Positions 35,251-47,190 of a DNA stretch of 64,000 bases are shown here, piece after piece (positions within the stretch are counted from its first letter, which is position 1; each line of letters opens with the position of its first letter). The notes beneath the pieces are model-generated. The model saw only the letters and a list, made by a program, of their open reading frames with translations, did no database searches and was not told where the DNA came from. The DNA comes from Morinoia aosen (Eukaryota; Arthropoda; Malacostraca; Amphipoda; Talitridae). The DNA lies in contig CM059566.1 of the NCBI GenBank assembly GCA_030386875.1, positions 40,088,068 to 40,152,067 of the forward strand. The letters run 5' to 3'. The position numbers were made by a program, and so were the translations under genes.

Positions 35251-35486
35251 AGAGAGGAATTTTCAAAGTAACTTCGTCGCAGCAGTACATCTGATGGCGT
35301 AAGTTCTTCTGCATAGCTTTGCACCGCTACCTGATATCATCGAGATGCTATTTTCCCCCCTGCTGATCTCAGAGGACAGAGTTCTTGAATGTAACAGCGC
35401 GGCAAAATTACAAGTGCACGCTTGGCTCTTATTTAGAGCCGTTGCAGAGTCCCGTCGGTATATTTTAACACGTTCGTCGCGTATTG
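35251..35486. other. Short unassigned spacer
   Basis: Nothing recognised between the 17-bp array and the SINE. Confidence 0.5.
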
Positions 35487-35783
35487 TCATTGCTCGCCAT
35501 AGCCGTGTGTATATAAGCCCTGCCTGCCGTGCGGGAAACGCGGGTTCGAGCCCCGGCACTGGATGGCGATTTTCTCTGTTGGGTATAGGGGAAAAATTCA
35601 AAGCACAATACTCCACTCTACCCAAGTGTCTGAAATGGGTACCTGTCTTGACCGGGGGAAAGCGTCATGGCGTCCTGGCGTTAGTTATAAGGCATTTGAA
35701 AATTCAGTGTACAAGGTGATATGTATCAAGCTTGAAATTGGAAATAAAGCATCCGTAGATGCCGTTGTTTGTTTGTTTGTTTA
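35487..35783 (+). mobile_element. tRNA-derived SINE, ~297 bp, full-length copy
   Basis: The head resembles a tRNA: a box A-like TAGCCGTGTGT at 35500 and a box B GGTTCGAGCCC at 35543, whose T-stem pairs at four of five positions. The body includes CACTCTACCCAAGTGTCTG, a CTTGACCGGGGGAAAGCGTC block and TTAGTTATAAGGCATTTGAA. The tail is (GTTT)n at 35764-35783. TATTG occurs on both sides and may be a remnant of a target duplication. A second copy in reverse orientation lies at 63798-64000. Confidence 0.88.
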
Positions 35784-35960
35784 TTGGGCCATATGTGTCC
35801 CAATCGGTGAATATCTAATTCACGTTCTGATGTAAATGAATGACATTTCCTCTGCTTCGCGACATTTTTAATGAATGCTATCATACGGGATGAAATGTTA
35901 TCATTCAATTATATTTTCATATTTCTCGGAAAGGATATAAATGTATTCGAGTATGATGAG
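35784..35960 (+). repeat. Dispersed repeat D2, copy 1
   Basis: ATTGGGCCATATGTGT ... ATTCACGT ... CATTTCMTCTG ... TTTTCATATTTCTMRGRAAGG ... TGTATTCGAG also occurs at 37366-37530. The SINE tail ends exactly at its left edge. Confidence 0.75.
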
Positions 35961-36124
35961 TTAAATTAAAGTTCAACATTTAACTAAAATTTAAAGTCAG
36001 AATTGATTAGCAAATTTAAAAATATCAAACATAAACTGAGTTCATTAAATACCGTTAATTGAAGAATATTGTTAAAATATTTCGAATGACCCACTTACGG
36101 GTCGCATCGCAAGCAGCTTGTTAA
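35961..36124 (-). mobile_element. MITE family M2, internally shortened copy
   Basis: TTAA is present at 35961 and 36121. The interior AATTGTTAAAATATTTC region and the end GTCGCATCGCAAGCAGCTTGTTAA-like sequence match the M2 copy at 51439-51668. The outer CRCGTTGACTGC part of the left end is missing. Confidence 0.55.
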
Positions 36125-37103
36125 TAAGAGGCGTCTGTCTCGTCTATTTTCATGCCAGCCTCTGGCCAACGTCATTAGGTGGTTCTGAGGCGAGGTTCAT
36201 TGAATTTACGAGGGTAAATGCGATTGGTAAGGAATATGTAGTCGCCATTTTGGACTCATTTGGTCTTTCTAACCCAATTGAACACACTGACCTCGCATGA
36301 ATATTGTGGTTTCCGTGGATCGTGGAGGAAAATTTGATTTAAAAAAAGCGGAAATTCAAGAGTAACGACTTGTGCTTGACAGGATGAATTATGATGGTCT
36401 TTGTGAATCGAATGCTATATTATTTGAGCTGCAGTCAGGCTCATATTGAAGTTTTTTTTTGCGTAAATTTCGTTATATTTCACTGAAGGGTTGATTAAAT
36501 TAGAATGCTATCATTAAACGGGACTCGTAAATTCTTCAATTTTTCACGGGAGTGAATGCGTATTTCTCAGTATAAAATCTGTTAATTTTGTGAACGTGTT
36601 TTTGCCTTGCCTGATTTAAACTTGTCTTTAGGATACACTCGTACAAAAAAAGAGTAATTGGAGGCAAAATTTAGCTCCGTTATTCTGATATAAAACAAAT
36701 AATTGCATTTAAAACTTCTTCAAAGTAATTAAAACAAATAACATTATCACATCGTTAATGAAAAGGCAGGGTAACTCTTGTAGGGAGATAAATCATTGAC
36801 AGTTTCTCTAGAAAGAGCTACGCGAGAGAATCAAATGCCTTAAATTCCTCTAAATCCGCATAAAGCTCTTCTGTAAAGAGCATCTCAGGGGCAAACTGCC
36901 CAAACTTGGGCCGCAATCTCGGAAAATTATTTCCCAATTAAAATTCTGCGGTGTTTTGGACCGGGTTCTGCTCGGAACTTTGTTTATGAACTTCAAGTGG
37001 GGAAAAGAAAGCGTCTCTTGGCGATAGAAGGCATCAACGTTTTGCGGTGGAATGTTAGAGCCGCGTTAGTGAATTTAAGGTAAGTGAACCGCTGTGTCGG
37101 AGT
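36125..37103. other. Unassigned sequence
   Basis: No gene supported. A 60-codon open frame at 36118-36300 lacks context. Confidence 0.5.
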
Positions 37104-37331
37104 TTAACATTTTGACTGCGACGTGCGCCACCGGTGGTACACGGAGGTAATTTTCATAATACTGCTCACCGATCAGTAGTCGCAAATTCAATTTTTTAAA
37201 TACTTAATCAAAGCTAAATGAAGACACGATCCAGTTCATATTTGGTATTTTCAAAATAGTTTACTACAATTGACTTTAAATTTGAGTTTGGGGTTGAACT
37301 TAATATTTAGTAGCAGCAGTCAAAGTATTAA
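37104..37331 (+). mobile_element. MITE M1, 228 bp, well preserved
   Basis: TTAA is present at both ends. The left end is TTAACATTTTGACTGCGACG with GCCACCGGTGGTACACGGAG; the right end GCAGTCAAAGTATTAA is its inverse. This is one of the clearest copies. Confidence 0.85.
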
Positions 37332-37365
37332 GGGAAACCGGTCATTATTATTAAGCATGTTTTCC

Positions 37366-37530
37366 GCGTATTGGGCCATACGTGTAAGTTGCTCATTCAC
37401 GTACCTGTATATATGAATAACATTTCATCTGTTTCGCGATCTTTTTAGAAATAACTGTTATCGTACGAGGTGGATTGTTTGCGTGGAATTGCATTTTCAT
37501 ATTTCTAAGGAAGGATAAAGATGTATTCGA
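37366..37530 (+). repeat. Dispersed repeat D2, copy 2
   Basis: See the copy at 35784. This copy has no SINE next to it, which marks the SINE insertion point in the other copy. Confidence 0.72.
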
Positions 37531-37611
37531 GCAGCGAAGTCGATTTCCAAATTCTGCTACTTACAATTTAACCAAACCAACTGTTAATAACCGCGAAAAC
37601 GAGGTAAGCGG

Positions 37612-37839
37612 TTAACACATTTCCTGCGAAAGGACCCACCGGTGGTCACTGAAGGGATTTTCATAATGCTGTTGACTGACCTGCAGTCGCAAATTCAATT
37701 TTAATAAATACTCAATGGAGGCCAAATGAATGCCCGATCCAGTTAATACTTTCGATTTGCAAAATTGCCAACTAAAATCGAGTTTAGATACAAATTAAAT
37801 ATCGAACTTCATTCTGACCCACCGCAGAAAACGTGTCAA
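37612..37839 (+). mobile_element. MITE M1, ~228 bp
   Basis: It starts TTAACACATTTCCTGCGAAA, has CCACCGGTGGTCAC and TTTTCATAATGCTGTTGAC, and ends CCGCAGAAAACGTGTCAA. The right TTAA has become TCAA. Confidence 0.75.
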
Positions 37840-38274
37840 ACAATCCCAACAATTTATTCCCACTAGGAATACATCAGTGAAGCTATTCCTTAGAACCATT
37901 GCGGTAGACAAGTTGAGACATAACTTCTTGTGGGCCTGACTAAGTTCACTCACTTACAGGGCATCCAAAGGAAACCTTAATTAAACCTTTGCAATTTAAT
38001 TTAATCTAGAACACTTAACATAATCGTACATTACACTGAACATATTGCGTTTTGTTGGAGCAAATGATAAATTATTTTACTCAATCATATCAAGTAGTAA
38101 TGCAAGCGAGAAAAGCTAGCTTATAAACAGGTTCAAGATAATTAATTTCATAACATTTAGCCTATCATTTATAAACAACTTCCGTCTTCGTTGCGAGACA
38201 GATGGTAGCACACGTTCTTCTGACGACTCGCTGCGTCACGCGGCATAGTCAAGTCGACTTAAGATGATTTACGC
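37840..38274. other. Unassigned sequence
   Basis: Nothing recognised. Confidence 0.5.
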
Positions 38275-38485
38275 TACCAGAGGTAAATTTGATTCTGGTG
38301 AATTTAAATTTAGACTGGTAAATTTAGACGTAAATTTAGACTCTGATTTAGATTAAATTTAGACTCTGGTAAATTTAGACTGGTAAATTTAGACTCTGAT
38401 TCAGATTAAATTTAGACTCGGATAAATTTAAATACGGTATATTTGTGCAACCAGAGGTAAATTTTTACGCTACCACAGGTAAATT
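38275..38485. repeat. Degenerate repeat of AAATTTAGACTSTGRTWAATT
   Basis: About eight short units are framed by two copies of TACGCTACCASAGGTAAATT (38270 and 38467). Confidence 0.8.
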
Positions 38486-38566
38486 GTTCAGAAATCTGGC
38501 TGCAGTTAGACTTGGGAGACGCGAGGCAGCTTAGGGAGCATCTCAGGCCGTCTGTGGCGTGGTGCT

Positions 38567-38965
38567 TTGGAGCAGATAGCGCTACTTCATCAGGGCTTCA
38601 AGAGAGATTAGCGCTACTTCATCAGGGCTTCAAGAGAGATTAGCGCTACTTCATCAGGGCTTCAAGAGAGATTAGCGTTACTTCATCAGGGCTTCAAGAG
38701 AGATTAGCGCTACTTCATCAGGGCTTCAAGAGAGATTAGCGCTACTTCATCAGTACGTCAAGAGAGATTAGCGCTACTTCATCAGCTCATGCAGAGAGGT
38801 TAATGCTACTTCATCAGTACTTCAATAGAGATTAGCATTTCTTCATCAGCTCATGCTGAGAGATATGCTTTACCTCATTAGTGCTTCAAGAGAGATTAGC
38901 TCTACTTCATCAGTACTTGAAGAAAGATTGTGACCGCTTTAGAATTCCTTCAAGTGAAATGACTA
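38567..38965. repeat. Tandem repeat, 32-bp unit, ~12 copies
   Basis: The unit is TTAGCGCTACTTCATCAGGG plus CTTCAAGAGAGA. The left six copies are nearly identical and the right ones decay. Confidence 0.94.
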
Positions 38966-39160
38966 CTGCTTCTGTAGAGCTTCAAGTAAGATTAGCACTG
39001 CTTCAGTATTGCTTCATGAGAAGTTAGCTCTACATACTTCACCAGTGCATTGAAAATTTAGCGCCGATTTAGCATTGCCTAAAGAGAGATTAGCATCGAT
39101 TCATTAATACTTAAAGAGAAATCAGCACCGATTCATCATTCCTTCAAAGATTAACACTGC
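38966..39160. repeat. Decayed transition between the 32-bp and 29-bp arrays
   Basis: Pieces such as AGATTAGCACTGCTTCA and GAGATTAGCATCGATTCATT look intermediate between the two units, so the arrays may share an origin. Confidence 0.6.
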
Positions 39161-39590
39161 ATCATCATTACTATAAAAAGTAGCACTGTTTTATCATTGT
39201 TTTAAAAGTAACAGCGCTTCATCATTCTTTTAAAAAGTAGCACCGCACATCATTGTTTCACAGACTAGCACCGCTTCATCATTACTTCACAGACTAGCAC
39301 CGCTTCATCATTACTTCACAGACTAGCACCACTACATCATTACTTCACAGACCAGCACCGCTTCACCATTACTTCACAGACTAGCACCGCTTCATCATTA
39401 CTTCCCAGACTAGCACCGCTTCATCATTACTTCACAGACTAGCACCGCTTCATTATTACTTCACAGGCTAGCACCGCTTCATCTTTACTTCACAGGTTAG
39501 CACCGCTTCATCATTCCTTCCGAGACTAGTACCGCTTCATCATTGTTTCCCAGATTAGCACCGCTTCAACAGCTCATGCGACAATGGCGC
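39161..39590. repeat. Tandem repeat, 29-bp unit, ~14 copies
   Basis: The unit is ACTAGCACCGCTTCATCATT plus ACTTCACAG. Confidence 0.94.
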
Positions 39591-39879
39591 AGCTTCAGCT
39601 AAGCTTCAGAGCTTGTCTAATTCAGCTTCATTCACACGCGCGAGTAGACTTCAATGGCCAGCTCAGATCTTCTGATTTGAATTGCAGAGAGCCAGAGTGA
39701 GCTAATTTAATGCAAATGCCCGAACACCTACAGCGGATGATTAACCGGATGGTGCAAAATTGTGCAAATTCGAGAATATCACTGCAGTGAATGCGGTGTT
39801 ACTGAACTTCTCATCCATTCTGCAAAATCGTGAATACCTTTCTATGAACTTGAGAGTTGATGAACTTGACAGGCGTTCT

Positions 39880-40470
39880 GTAGTAATCGAGAATACCGTG
39901 ACACGCATTGTGTAAAAATAGAGATTACTGTGATAGGCATTCTGCAATACCGAAAATACCATGATAGGCGTTCTGCAGAAATGTAGAATACCTTTGCAGG
40001 CATAGGCATTCTGCAGTACCGAGGATACCATTATAGGCATTCTGCAGTATCGAAAATACCATGACACGCATTCTGCAGAAATGTAGAATACCTTTGCAGG
40101 CATAGGCATTCTGCAGTATCGAGAATACCATGATAGGCATTCTGCATAATCGAAAATACCATGACACGCATTCTGCAGAAATGTAGAATACCTTTGCAGG
40201 CATAGGCAGTTTTCAGTATCGAGAATACCATGATAGGCATTCTGCAGTATCGAAAATACCATGACACGCATTCTGCAGAAATGTAGAATACCTTTGCAGG
40301 CATAGGCATTCTGCAGTATCGAGAATACCATGATAGGCATTCTGCAGTATCGAAAATACCATGACACGCATTCTGCAGAAATGTAGAATACCTTTGCAGG
40401 CATAGGCATTCTGCAGTATCGAGGATACCATGATAGGCATTCTGCAAAAATCTAGAATACCTCGGCAGGT
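39880..40470. repeat. Higher-order tandem repeat, 100-bp unit, 4-5 copies
   Basis: ATGACACGCATTCTGCAGAA recurs at 40061, 40161, 40261 and 40361. Within each 100 bp are about three ~33-bp sub-units sharing AGGCATTCTGCAGTATCGAG and AATACC. Minus-strand open frames here are artefacts. Confidence 0.94.
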
Positions 40471-41029
40471 CTTTCGCAAAACTCAGAACACCATTGAATT
40501 CATGAATACGGATGACACTGAACTTTAAAAATAGTTAGTTCTCTGTTGTTAAGTTACTGAACAGGCGCATGCTTGCTTTATTGCTTGAACTGGTTGCGCA
40601 TCGCAAGAAAAACTGCTCAACTACGTTCATTATATGCCATAAGTCCGTGTGACCGGGAATGTGAAAAAGTGATTGATTCAATAAACAACGCCATTTTAGA
40701 GTCGTTTTTCAAATGAAATGGTTATTTTCCTGGGATTTTAGATCCGTGTTAGTCAGTTGGAATTACGTGGTATGTGTAGTTAGTCGTATGAGATCTATTC
40801 AATCAAGTACAAAAATGTTTATAACAATAATAAGTACTGTAGAATAGAATTAACAGCCGGTTCAGTCGTAACATTACCATAAAAATATGAGTAATATCTG
40901 GTTTTAGATGTGGTCACAGTCCAAGTTGAAAAGCTTGAATAGTTTAAATTTGACTGATGTTAATGTAACATGACGTATTAAAGATATGATTTCATTGCTG
41001 ATAAATTTTGGGAACTTGAGCCCTGAGAA
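40471..41029. other. Unassigned sequence
   Basis: Nothing recognised. Confidence 0.5.
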
Positions 41030-41591
41030 AAAAATAGGCGGCAGAAGACGCCACTGAATATTGCAGGTATGTTTTGGACCTCGTAGCTCCGCGCCAGCTT
41101 TTTTCAATTATTTTTTTTATTTTTTTTTTAAATTAGGTGGCAGAAGACGCCACTGAATATTGCAGGTATATTTTGGACCTCGTAGCTCCGCGCCAGCTTT
41201 TTTCAATTATATTTTTTATTTTTTTTTAAATTAAGCGGCAGAAGACGCCACTGAATATTGCAGGTATATTTTGGACCTCGTAGCTCCGCGCCAGCTTTTT
41301 TCAATTATATTTTTTATTTTTTTTTAAATTAAGCGGCAGAAGACGCCACTGAATATTGCAGGTATATTTTGGACCTCTTAGCTCCGCGCCAGCTTTTTTC
41401 AATTATATTTTTTATTTTTTTTTAAATTAAGCGGCAGAAGACCTGAATATTGCAGGTATATTTTGGACCTCGTAGCTCCGCGCCAGCTTTTTTCAATTAT
41501 ATTTTTTATTTTTTTTTAAATTAAGCGGCAGAAGACCTGAATATTGCAGGTATATTTTGGACCTCGTAGCTCCGCGCCAGCTTTTTTCAAT
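41030..41591. repeat. Tandem repeat, 94-99-bp unit, 6 copies
   Basis: GGCAGAAGAC recurs at 41040, 41139, 41237, 41335, 41433 and 41527. Each unit holds TGAATATTGCAGGTATATTT, TGGACCTCGTAGCTCCGCGC and a T-rich end. The last two units share a 4-bp loss (GACCTGAA for GACGCCACTGAA), so they duplicated most recently. A MITE begins at the TTAA that ends the array. Confidence 0.95.
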
Positions 41592-41770
41592 TTAACGTTT
41601 ACTGCGAAGGGTTAGACTGAAGTTCGATATTAAACTCAAATTTAAATACGAAAGTGATTAATAAACTTATAAATACCAAACATTACCTGGGCCCATATAT
41701 ACCATGAATTTTAAAATATTGTTCAAATATTTCAAACGATCCATCGATGGGTCGTTTCGCAGCAGGAAAA
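41592..41770 (-). mobile_element. MITE family M2, right end unclear
   Basis: It starts TTAACGTTTACTGCGAAGG, continues ACTGAAGTTCGATATTAAAC, and contains the near-palindrome CGATCCATCGATGGGTCG. It aligns with 51439-51620 through GTTTCGCAGCAGGAA. The far end could not be found. Confidence 0.6.
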
Positions 41771-43179
41771 CCTCAACATTTTTTGCTTCCAGCACCAAAC
41801 TGCCGTTGGCTGAAAGGAGTAGAGCAACAGAAAAGAGGCAGAGAAAGACGGTATTTTTCCAAAAGGCTGATACAAAACGTCTGCACATTTGGCTTTTATG
41901 AGTTCCTAATACAAAAGTCTTAATAACTAATAGGTGGAAAAAATGATTGGTTATCTTTACGAAAATAAATTGCACTTCTTAATATGACTGTAAAATCAAA
42001 TGTTCAAATAAACATAGCGTATTTGATCGAAAGCAGTCCTTTGCGGATATCGCTACAATATTTTCTTTTCGGTTCTCGTGTAACATTCATAAATTGAAGA
42101 GGCCTTGTGGAAGTAATTCTTGTGAACAACTGCAAGGCTTACGGTGGAGTTTTAACAGTGACAATCAACACAAGCATCAAACTTTTATACCAATTCATTG
42201 ACAAGATAGTCTCAGGACAAGAAATTCCTGGACTTCAGTTCTGACCTCTCACTCCTCGAGTGGAGGCCAATGATTGGCCACTTCAGCAACCATGCACAGC
42301 TCATCAGCCGAGTTAAAGAGCCAATATGGCGTCGAACTGAAGGTTGAGGGCCACACTAGTTGCCGTCGCTCAAATTTACGAGCTCTCCGCCGCCCTTAAA
42401 GACGTATTGCTCCGCGCCGCTCTTCCAAGACCCTCTGAAATTCAGTTAGACCAGGCGTTATGATGCGATTGGGCCGTCCAATCGCCTACCTGATGAGACC
42501 AGCCTAGTTTCCTTGGTAAAAATGCCCATAGGCTAGCAAACTGGGTAAAATGAGTTCATGACAAAGTTTCCTTCATAAAAATGGTTCCATGTAGCCGTTT
42601 CCTCGGGAGGTATGGCCTCACAAGTTAGATTGCTTCGAAAAAATAGCTTAGTAGTTTAGATCCTTTTGTAGGAATAGTTTTATAAGATGTGCAGTTTGCA
42701 TGGCAAAAACGACCGCATGACGTAATGTCCTCAACCGCATGACGTAAATCGCTTCACTGCTTAACGTCCTTGACAAAAATATTACTTCATTGCTTACCAT
42801 CCTTGGCTAAAATGGCCTCACATACTTTCCTCACAGTCCAAACAGCTTTAATGCTGTTAAAAAGCGTCATCTTACATCACGGTTCACATTGTACGGAGAC
42901 TTGAGGAAGAACTTTCACACCTGATGCGCGCGCGTCTTGCGAAGTGACAGCTTAAAAAATTTATTTACCACAAGCGATACGGATGTAGATTGTTTCTTAA
43001 GCCTAGGGCAATGGACACATTTGAGTATAGCTACTCGTGGGCCCGAATAAATTCAACGACTTCTAGGGCATCTAATCATAAACGTTATTTTAAGGTGCAC
43101 AAATATGTTTAACCTGATTCACTTACCCATGGCCTGCATGAGCTCTATGTTGACTTTGTGGTCAGTTGGGGTTTGTGTT
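41771..43179. other. No gene seen
   Basis: The stretch 42240-42520 is relatively GC-rich. Short AATGGCCTCACA-like echoes at 42520-42850 suggest an old repeat. No exon is supported. Confidence 0.45.
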
Positions 43180-43520
43180 TTTGAGCACATGGCGTAGTAT
43201 TCAATGATGAGTAAGTATGCTTCATCGTTGACTGAGCTTGAGGCAATGAATCTGTCTTTTGAGATGTTGAAGGGGTATGAAATTATAGCTACGTACTAAA
43301 GTCTTGTTGAATTAATATACGGTTTTGGTTACTCATCACTTATTGTTTGAATGAATATGTGATTATGATTACGTAACATTGACTGTTTGACTGCGTATGA
43401 AATTAAAGTTACGCATTATAGATTTATTGAATGAATATGAAATTATAGTTACGTGCCACTGACTGTTTGAATGAGTTTGCGGTGATGGTTTTGGAATCGT
43501 TTAATGAATATGCGGTTAAG
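43180..43520. repeat. Degenerate ~45-65-bp repeat
   Basis: GAATGAATATGAAATTATAG, a GTTACGTA/CCACTGACTGTTT stretch and variants recur about five times. Confidence 0.7.
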
Positions 43521-43549
43521 TTGGACCATTAAGAACCATTAGACAGAAG

Positions 43550-44150
43550 CCGCTTTCCTAGTTTTACTTATTAAAATTGGACAAAAGCTGTTTTTTTAGC
43601 TTTCCCTGTTAAACTAGAACAAAAACTGCTTTCTCGATTTTCTCAGTTAAACTAGAACAAAAACTGCTTTCCCGTTTCCCCCAGTTAAACTAGAACAAAA
43701 ACTGCTTTCTCGATTTTCTCAGTTAAACTAGAACAAAAACTGCTTTCCCGTTTCCCCCAGTTAAACTAGAACAAAAATTGCTTTCCCGTTTCCCCCAGTT
43801 AAACTAGAACAAAAATTGCTTTCCCGTTTCCCCCTGTTAAACTAAAACAAAAACTGCTTTCCCGTTTCCCCCAGTTAAACTAAAACAAAAACTGCTTTCC
43901 CGTATCCCCCAGTTAAACTAAAACAAAAACTGCTTTCCCGTTTCCCCCAGTTAAACTAAAACAAAAACTGCTTTCTCGTTTCCCCCAGTTAAACTAAAAC
44001 AAAAACTGCTTTCTCGTTTCCCCCAGTTGAACTAGAACAAAACTGCTTTCCCGTTTCCCCCAGTTAAACTAAAACAAAAACTGCTTTCCCGTTTCCCCCA
44101 GTTAAACTAAAACAAAAACTGCTTTCCCGTTTCCCCCAGTTAAACTGGAC
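43550..44150. repeat. Tandem repeat, 38-bp unit, ~15 copies
   Basis: The unit is AAACTAGAACAAAAACTGCT plus TTCCCGTTTCCCCCAGTT. ACTAAAAC replaces ACTAGAAC in the right half, so two sub-types are arranged in blocks. Confidence 0.95.
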
Positions 44151-44409
44151 AAAAAACAGTTAAAATCAGAGCAATCTTCCTTGACTCATCCGCGCTGTCG
44201 ACAGAAGTCAAGCTGGCAAGGGTTGCCTTGGCAGCTTGCCATCTCCTCATCGAGCCTCGCCAGCTTTCGAGAAGTTGGCATCTGCAGTGGCAGCCCAGGT
44301 CGCATCGGTGGATAATATGCGATAAATTACGATAAATTGCGATCTTCGTCCTAGATACGAAGCTTCTCGATGGCAGTTCCCTCGAAGCCAAAGACTCCGA
44401 GCCTTTGCT
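44151..44409. other. Unassigned, slightly GC-richer spacer
   Basis: Two overlapping minus-strand frames occur, without domain or splice support. Confidence 0.5.
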
Positions 44410-44610
44410 GACAGTAAATGTCCGTGTGCGTCCAGAAGCCCTATACTTTCACTCCTGCTGGTTGTATATATTTGTGTATATAAAGAAGTCCAGAAGCCCA
44501 ATGCATTTTTGCTGGTTGTAAATATACGTGTATATATAGAAACCCAATGATTTCATTTTTGTTGGCTGTAAATATCTTTGTCCGTATGCACAGCAGCCAA
44601 TAATCCAAGT
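44410..44610. repeat. Degenerate ~65-bp repeat, 3 copies
   Basis: CTGGTTGTAAATATACGTGT, ATATATAGAAGYCCAGAAGCC and CATTTTTGCTGG recur. Confidence 0.75.
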
Positions 44611-44847
44611 GTTGCCCACAGTAACTCACCTCTCAGAAATATCTTTACCATACTTAGGAGTACTAGATTCATTGTAGATGCTGAAAGTGCAAATTTGAGA
44701 TCCCCAAGAAATTCAGAATTAATTCGGCGTTCATAACTCGATATCAAGACGTGGATCAAACAGCTGTCGCTCAGTTCTTTTACGTAACGGCAGTGCTCGA
44801 TTTCCCAACACAGAAAAAGATAAAAATGACCTAACTTATTCCATGAC

Positions 44848-45072
44848 TTAACACGGTAAATGCGGCGGGTTAAACTGAAGTTTAATATTCAACTGAAATT
44901 ATAGTTAATTTTAGATATCAATTTTGAAAATAACGAGCATTAAATAGATCGCGCCTACATTTAGTTTTCATCAAGCATTTATCCTAATTGAGTGAGTGAC
45001 TGCTGGTTGGTCAGCAGCATTATGAAAATCCCCTCAGTGTCCACCGGTGGGTCACGTCGTACTCAGTGTTAA
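44848..45072 (-). mobile_element. MITE M1, 225 bp
   Basis: TTAA is present at both ends. It has ACACGGTAAATGCGGCGGGT, GGTTGGTCAGCAGCATTATG and CCACCGGTGGGTCACGTCG. Confidence 0.82.
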
Positions 45073-45489
45073 AATGTGAATGTGGGTGTCACTGTAAAAT
45101 GCACTCATGGGTGCTACGAATACTCTCGTTTCAAACGAAGTATGAGGGCTTTCCTTAGTCGTGTTTCTGTATAAAATCTTTGCAACTTTATCCTGTTGAT
45201 ATGAGTATTTTCTATATTATGGAGAAAACTTTTTGAAATTCCATGGAAGGTTTTCAATCGATTTTGTTAAATGTTTCCAAAAATTAGATCCAGTTTTCTT
45301 CGGACCATTCTTCGATCTCTGTCTCCCAGTTGTATAGCGCTCGCAAGCTAAGCCGCGCATATTGGGATTCCGTCTGAACAAAACTCAAAGTTTTCATAAA
45401 ATGAATGAGAAAGGGAGACACTTGGGAATACTTCCTAGGCTAATTGGGCTCTAAATTTCTCTTCTATGGAACTGATTTCGCCCAAGTTG
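45073..45489. other. Unassigned sequence
   Basis: Nothing recognised. Confidence 0.5.
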
Positions 45490-46025
45490 GAGAATGCTGA
45501 TCAGAAAAGGAAGTTCATCAAAATTGAAGAATTTCGATCACAAAAGGGAAATTCAGGCAAATTGATGAGTTTTGGCGAGGAAAAAAATCGAACTAATTGG
45601 AGAATTTCGACCACAAAAAGGAAATTCAGGCAAATTGATGAGTTTTGGCGAGGAAAAAAATCGAACAAATTGGAGAATTTCGACCACAAAAAGGAAATTC
45701 AGGCAAATTGATGAGTTTTGGCGAGGAAAAAAATCGAACAAATTGGAGAATTTCGATCACAGAAAGGAAATTCAGGCAAATTGATGAGTTTTGGCGAGGA
45801 AAAAAATCGAACAAATTGGAGAATTTCGATCACAAAAAGGAAATTCAGGCAAATTGATGAGTTTTGGCGAGGAAAAAAATCGAACAAATTGGAGAATTTC
45901 GATCACAGAAAGGAAATTCAGGCAAATTGATGAGTTTTGGCGAGGAAAAAAATCGAACAAATTGGAGAATTTCGACCACAAAAAAGAGTTCAATCAAATT
46001 AGAGAAACAGCGCCAGAAAAAGGAA
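45490..46025. repeat. Tandem repeat, 73-bp unit, ~7 copies
   Basis: The unit contains AAAAGGAAATTCAGGCAAAT, TGATGAGTTTTGGCGAGGAA and CGAACAAATTGGAGAATTTC. The staircase of similar open frames on both strands follows from a 73-bp period and is not coding. Confidence 0.95.
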
Positions 46026-46899
46026 ATTCAGCTTGATTGAGGAATTTCGACAAAAAGAAAACAATCTGGCAACACTGAGCTAAGGAAATTCCCATCCTTT
46101 GATTCTACATAATTTGGCGTAATTTTGATTCCCATGCTTGGGCATGAATAATTTGGTTTTTGACATAACTTATCCTAGTCAAGCCTAACCTGAACAAAAT
46201 AAATCGATGAAAACTTTCTAATACAAAAATATTTGAACAAGAGACTCTCCTCAAGTTTTGTCTGAAATATTTTAAACAGAATACTTTCAATTTGCGTACA
46301 GTTTTCTTTTCTGCTGGAATATTTTCCTGAAATTGAACATGAGAATTCAAATCGTTCTTGAAAAAAAACGCTGTCAGAGCAGTACGGATTAATACTCTTT
46401 ATGCAAGAATTTGTTCAAGCAAAGTAAGGCCTACAAAAAAGTTTTAAAGCAGTTACCCGCTGAGGACGGGGGAAAAATGCCGCAACTATCAGTTGTCAAT
46501 AAATATATCGAATAAAAACTCGAACATCGAAATAAAGAATTCACGTACTAGGTCGTACATGTGCAGTGTATTGAGTATACGAGTATGTTTTATACTTTTA
46601 CATGCACAGATACACATTTCTTTTTTGATGCACGTACATTGCCCGACAAAATAGTCCATACCTATTAATTGTTGTCTACTTTGTTCCGGAATTTTTATGT
46701 CTCAGAAAAGATTTAAACGGTAACTTTAAAAGTGTTGAACACTCCATTGATTTTATTTTCGTTGTTGTAGATGTGCGAGAACAATAAACGTTCGAACTCC
46801 AGATTCTTCTGTTGTTTTTAAAGATAAAAATATTTCACACTTTTCGTAGTGCTCTTCTCATTGTTAAATCAAGTCTCAACTTATTTATTCTTTTCTGTA
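46026..46899. other. Unassigned sequence
   Basis: Nothing recognised. Confidence 0.5.
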
Positions 46900-47190
46900 G
46901 CCACATTTTTTTACAAGCGTTCATATTTTCTGCCTAATTTAACCTAAATTCTTTCCAGATGTGTTAATTCTAGATCTTATTTATTTTATTTTAAGATATA
47001 TCTAGATCTTATTTCCAGATACTTATCTACTCTACAAACATGTTTCCACACCTTATTTATTCTTTTTAGTTGCTACATTCCTTTAAAAGCGTTCATACTT
47101 TCTGCATAATTTAACCCATATTTCTTCAGACCTTCTCATAACTCCAGATCTTATTTATTATATTTCCAGATCTTATTTCCAGACATTTAG
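46900..47190. repeat. Degenerate CCAGATCTTATTTATT repeat
   Basis: CCAGATCTTATTTATTnTATT recurs several times, plus two copies of AAGCGTTCATAYTTTCTGCM with TAATTTAACC about 180 bp apart. Confidence 0.75.

Noticed and set aside
33383-35294. Open frames of 264, 487 and 558 codons
   Set aside because: They are overlapping frames of one 17-bp minisatellite, all encoding the same repeat peptide.
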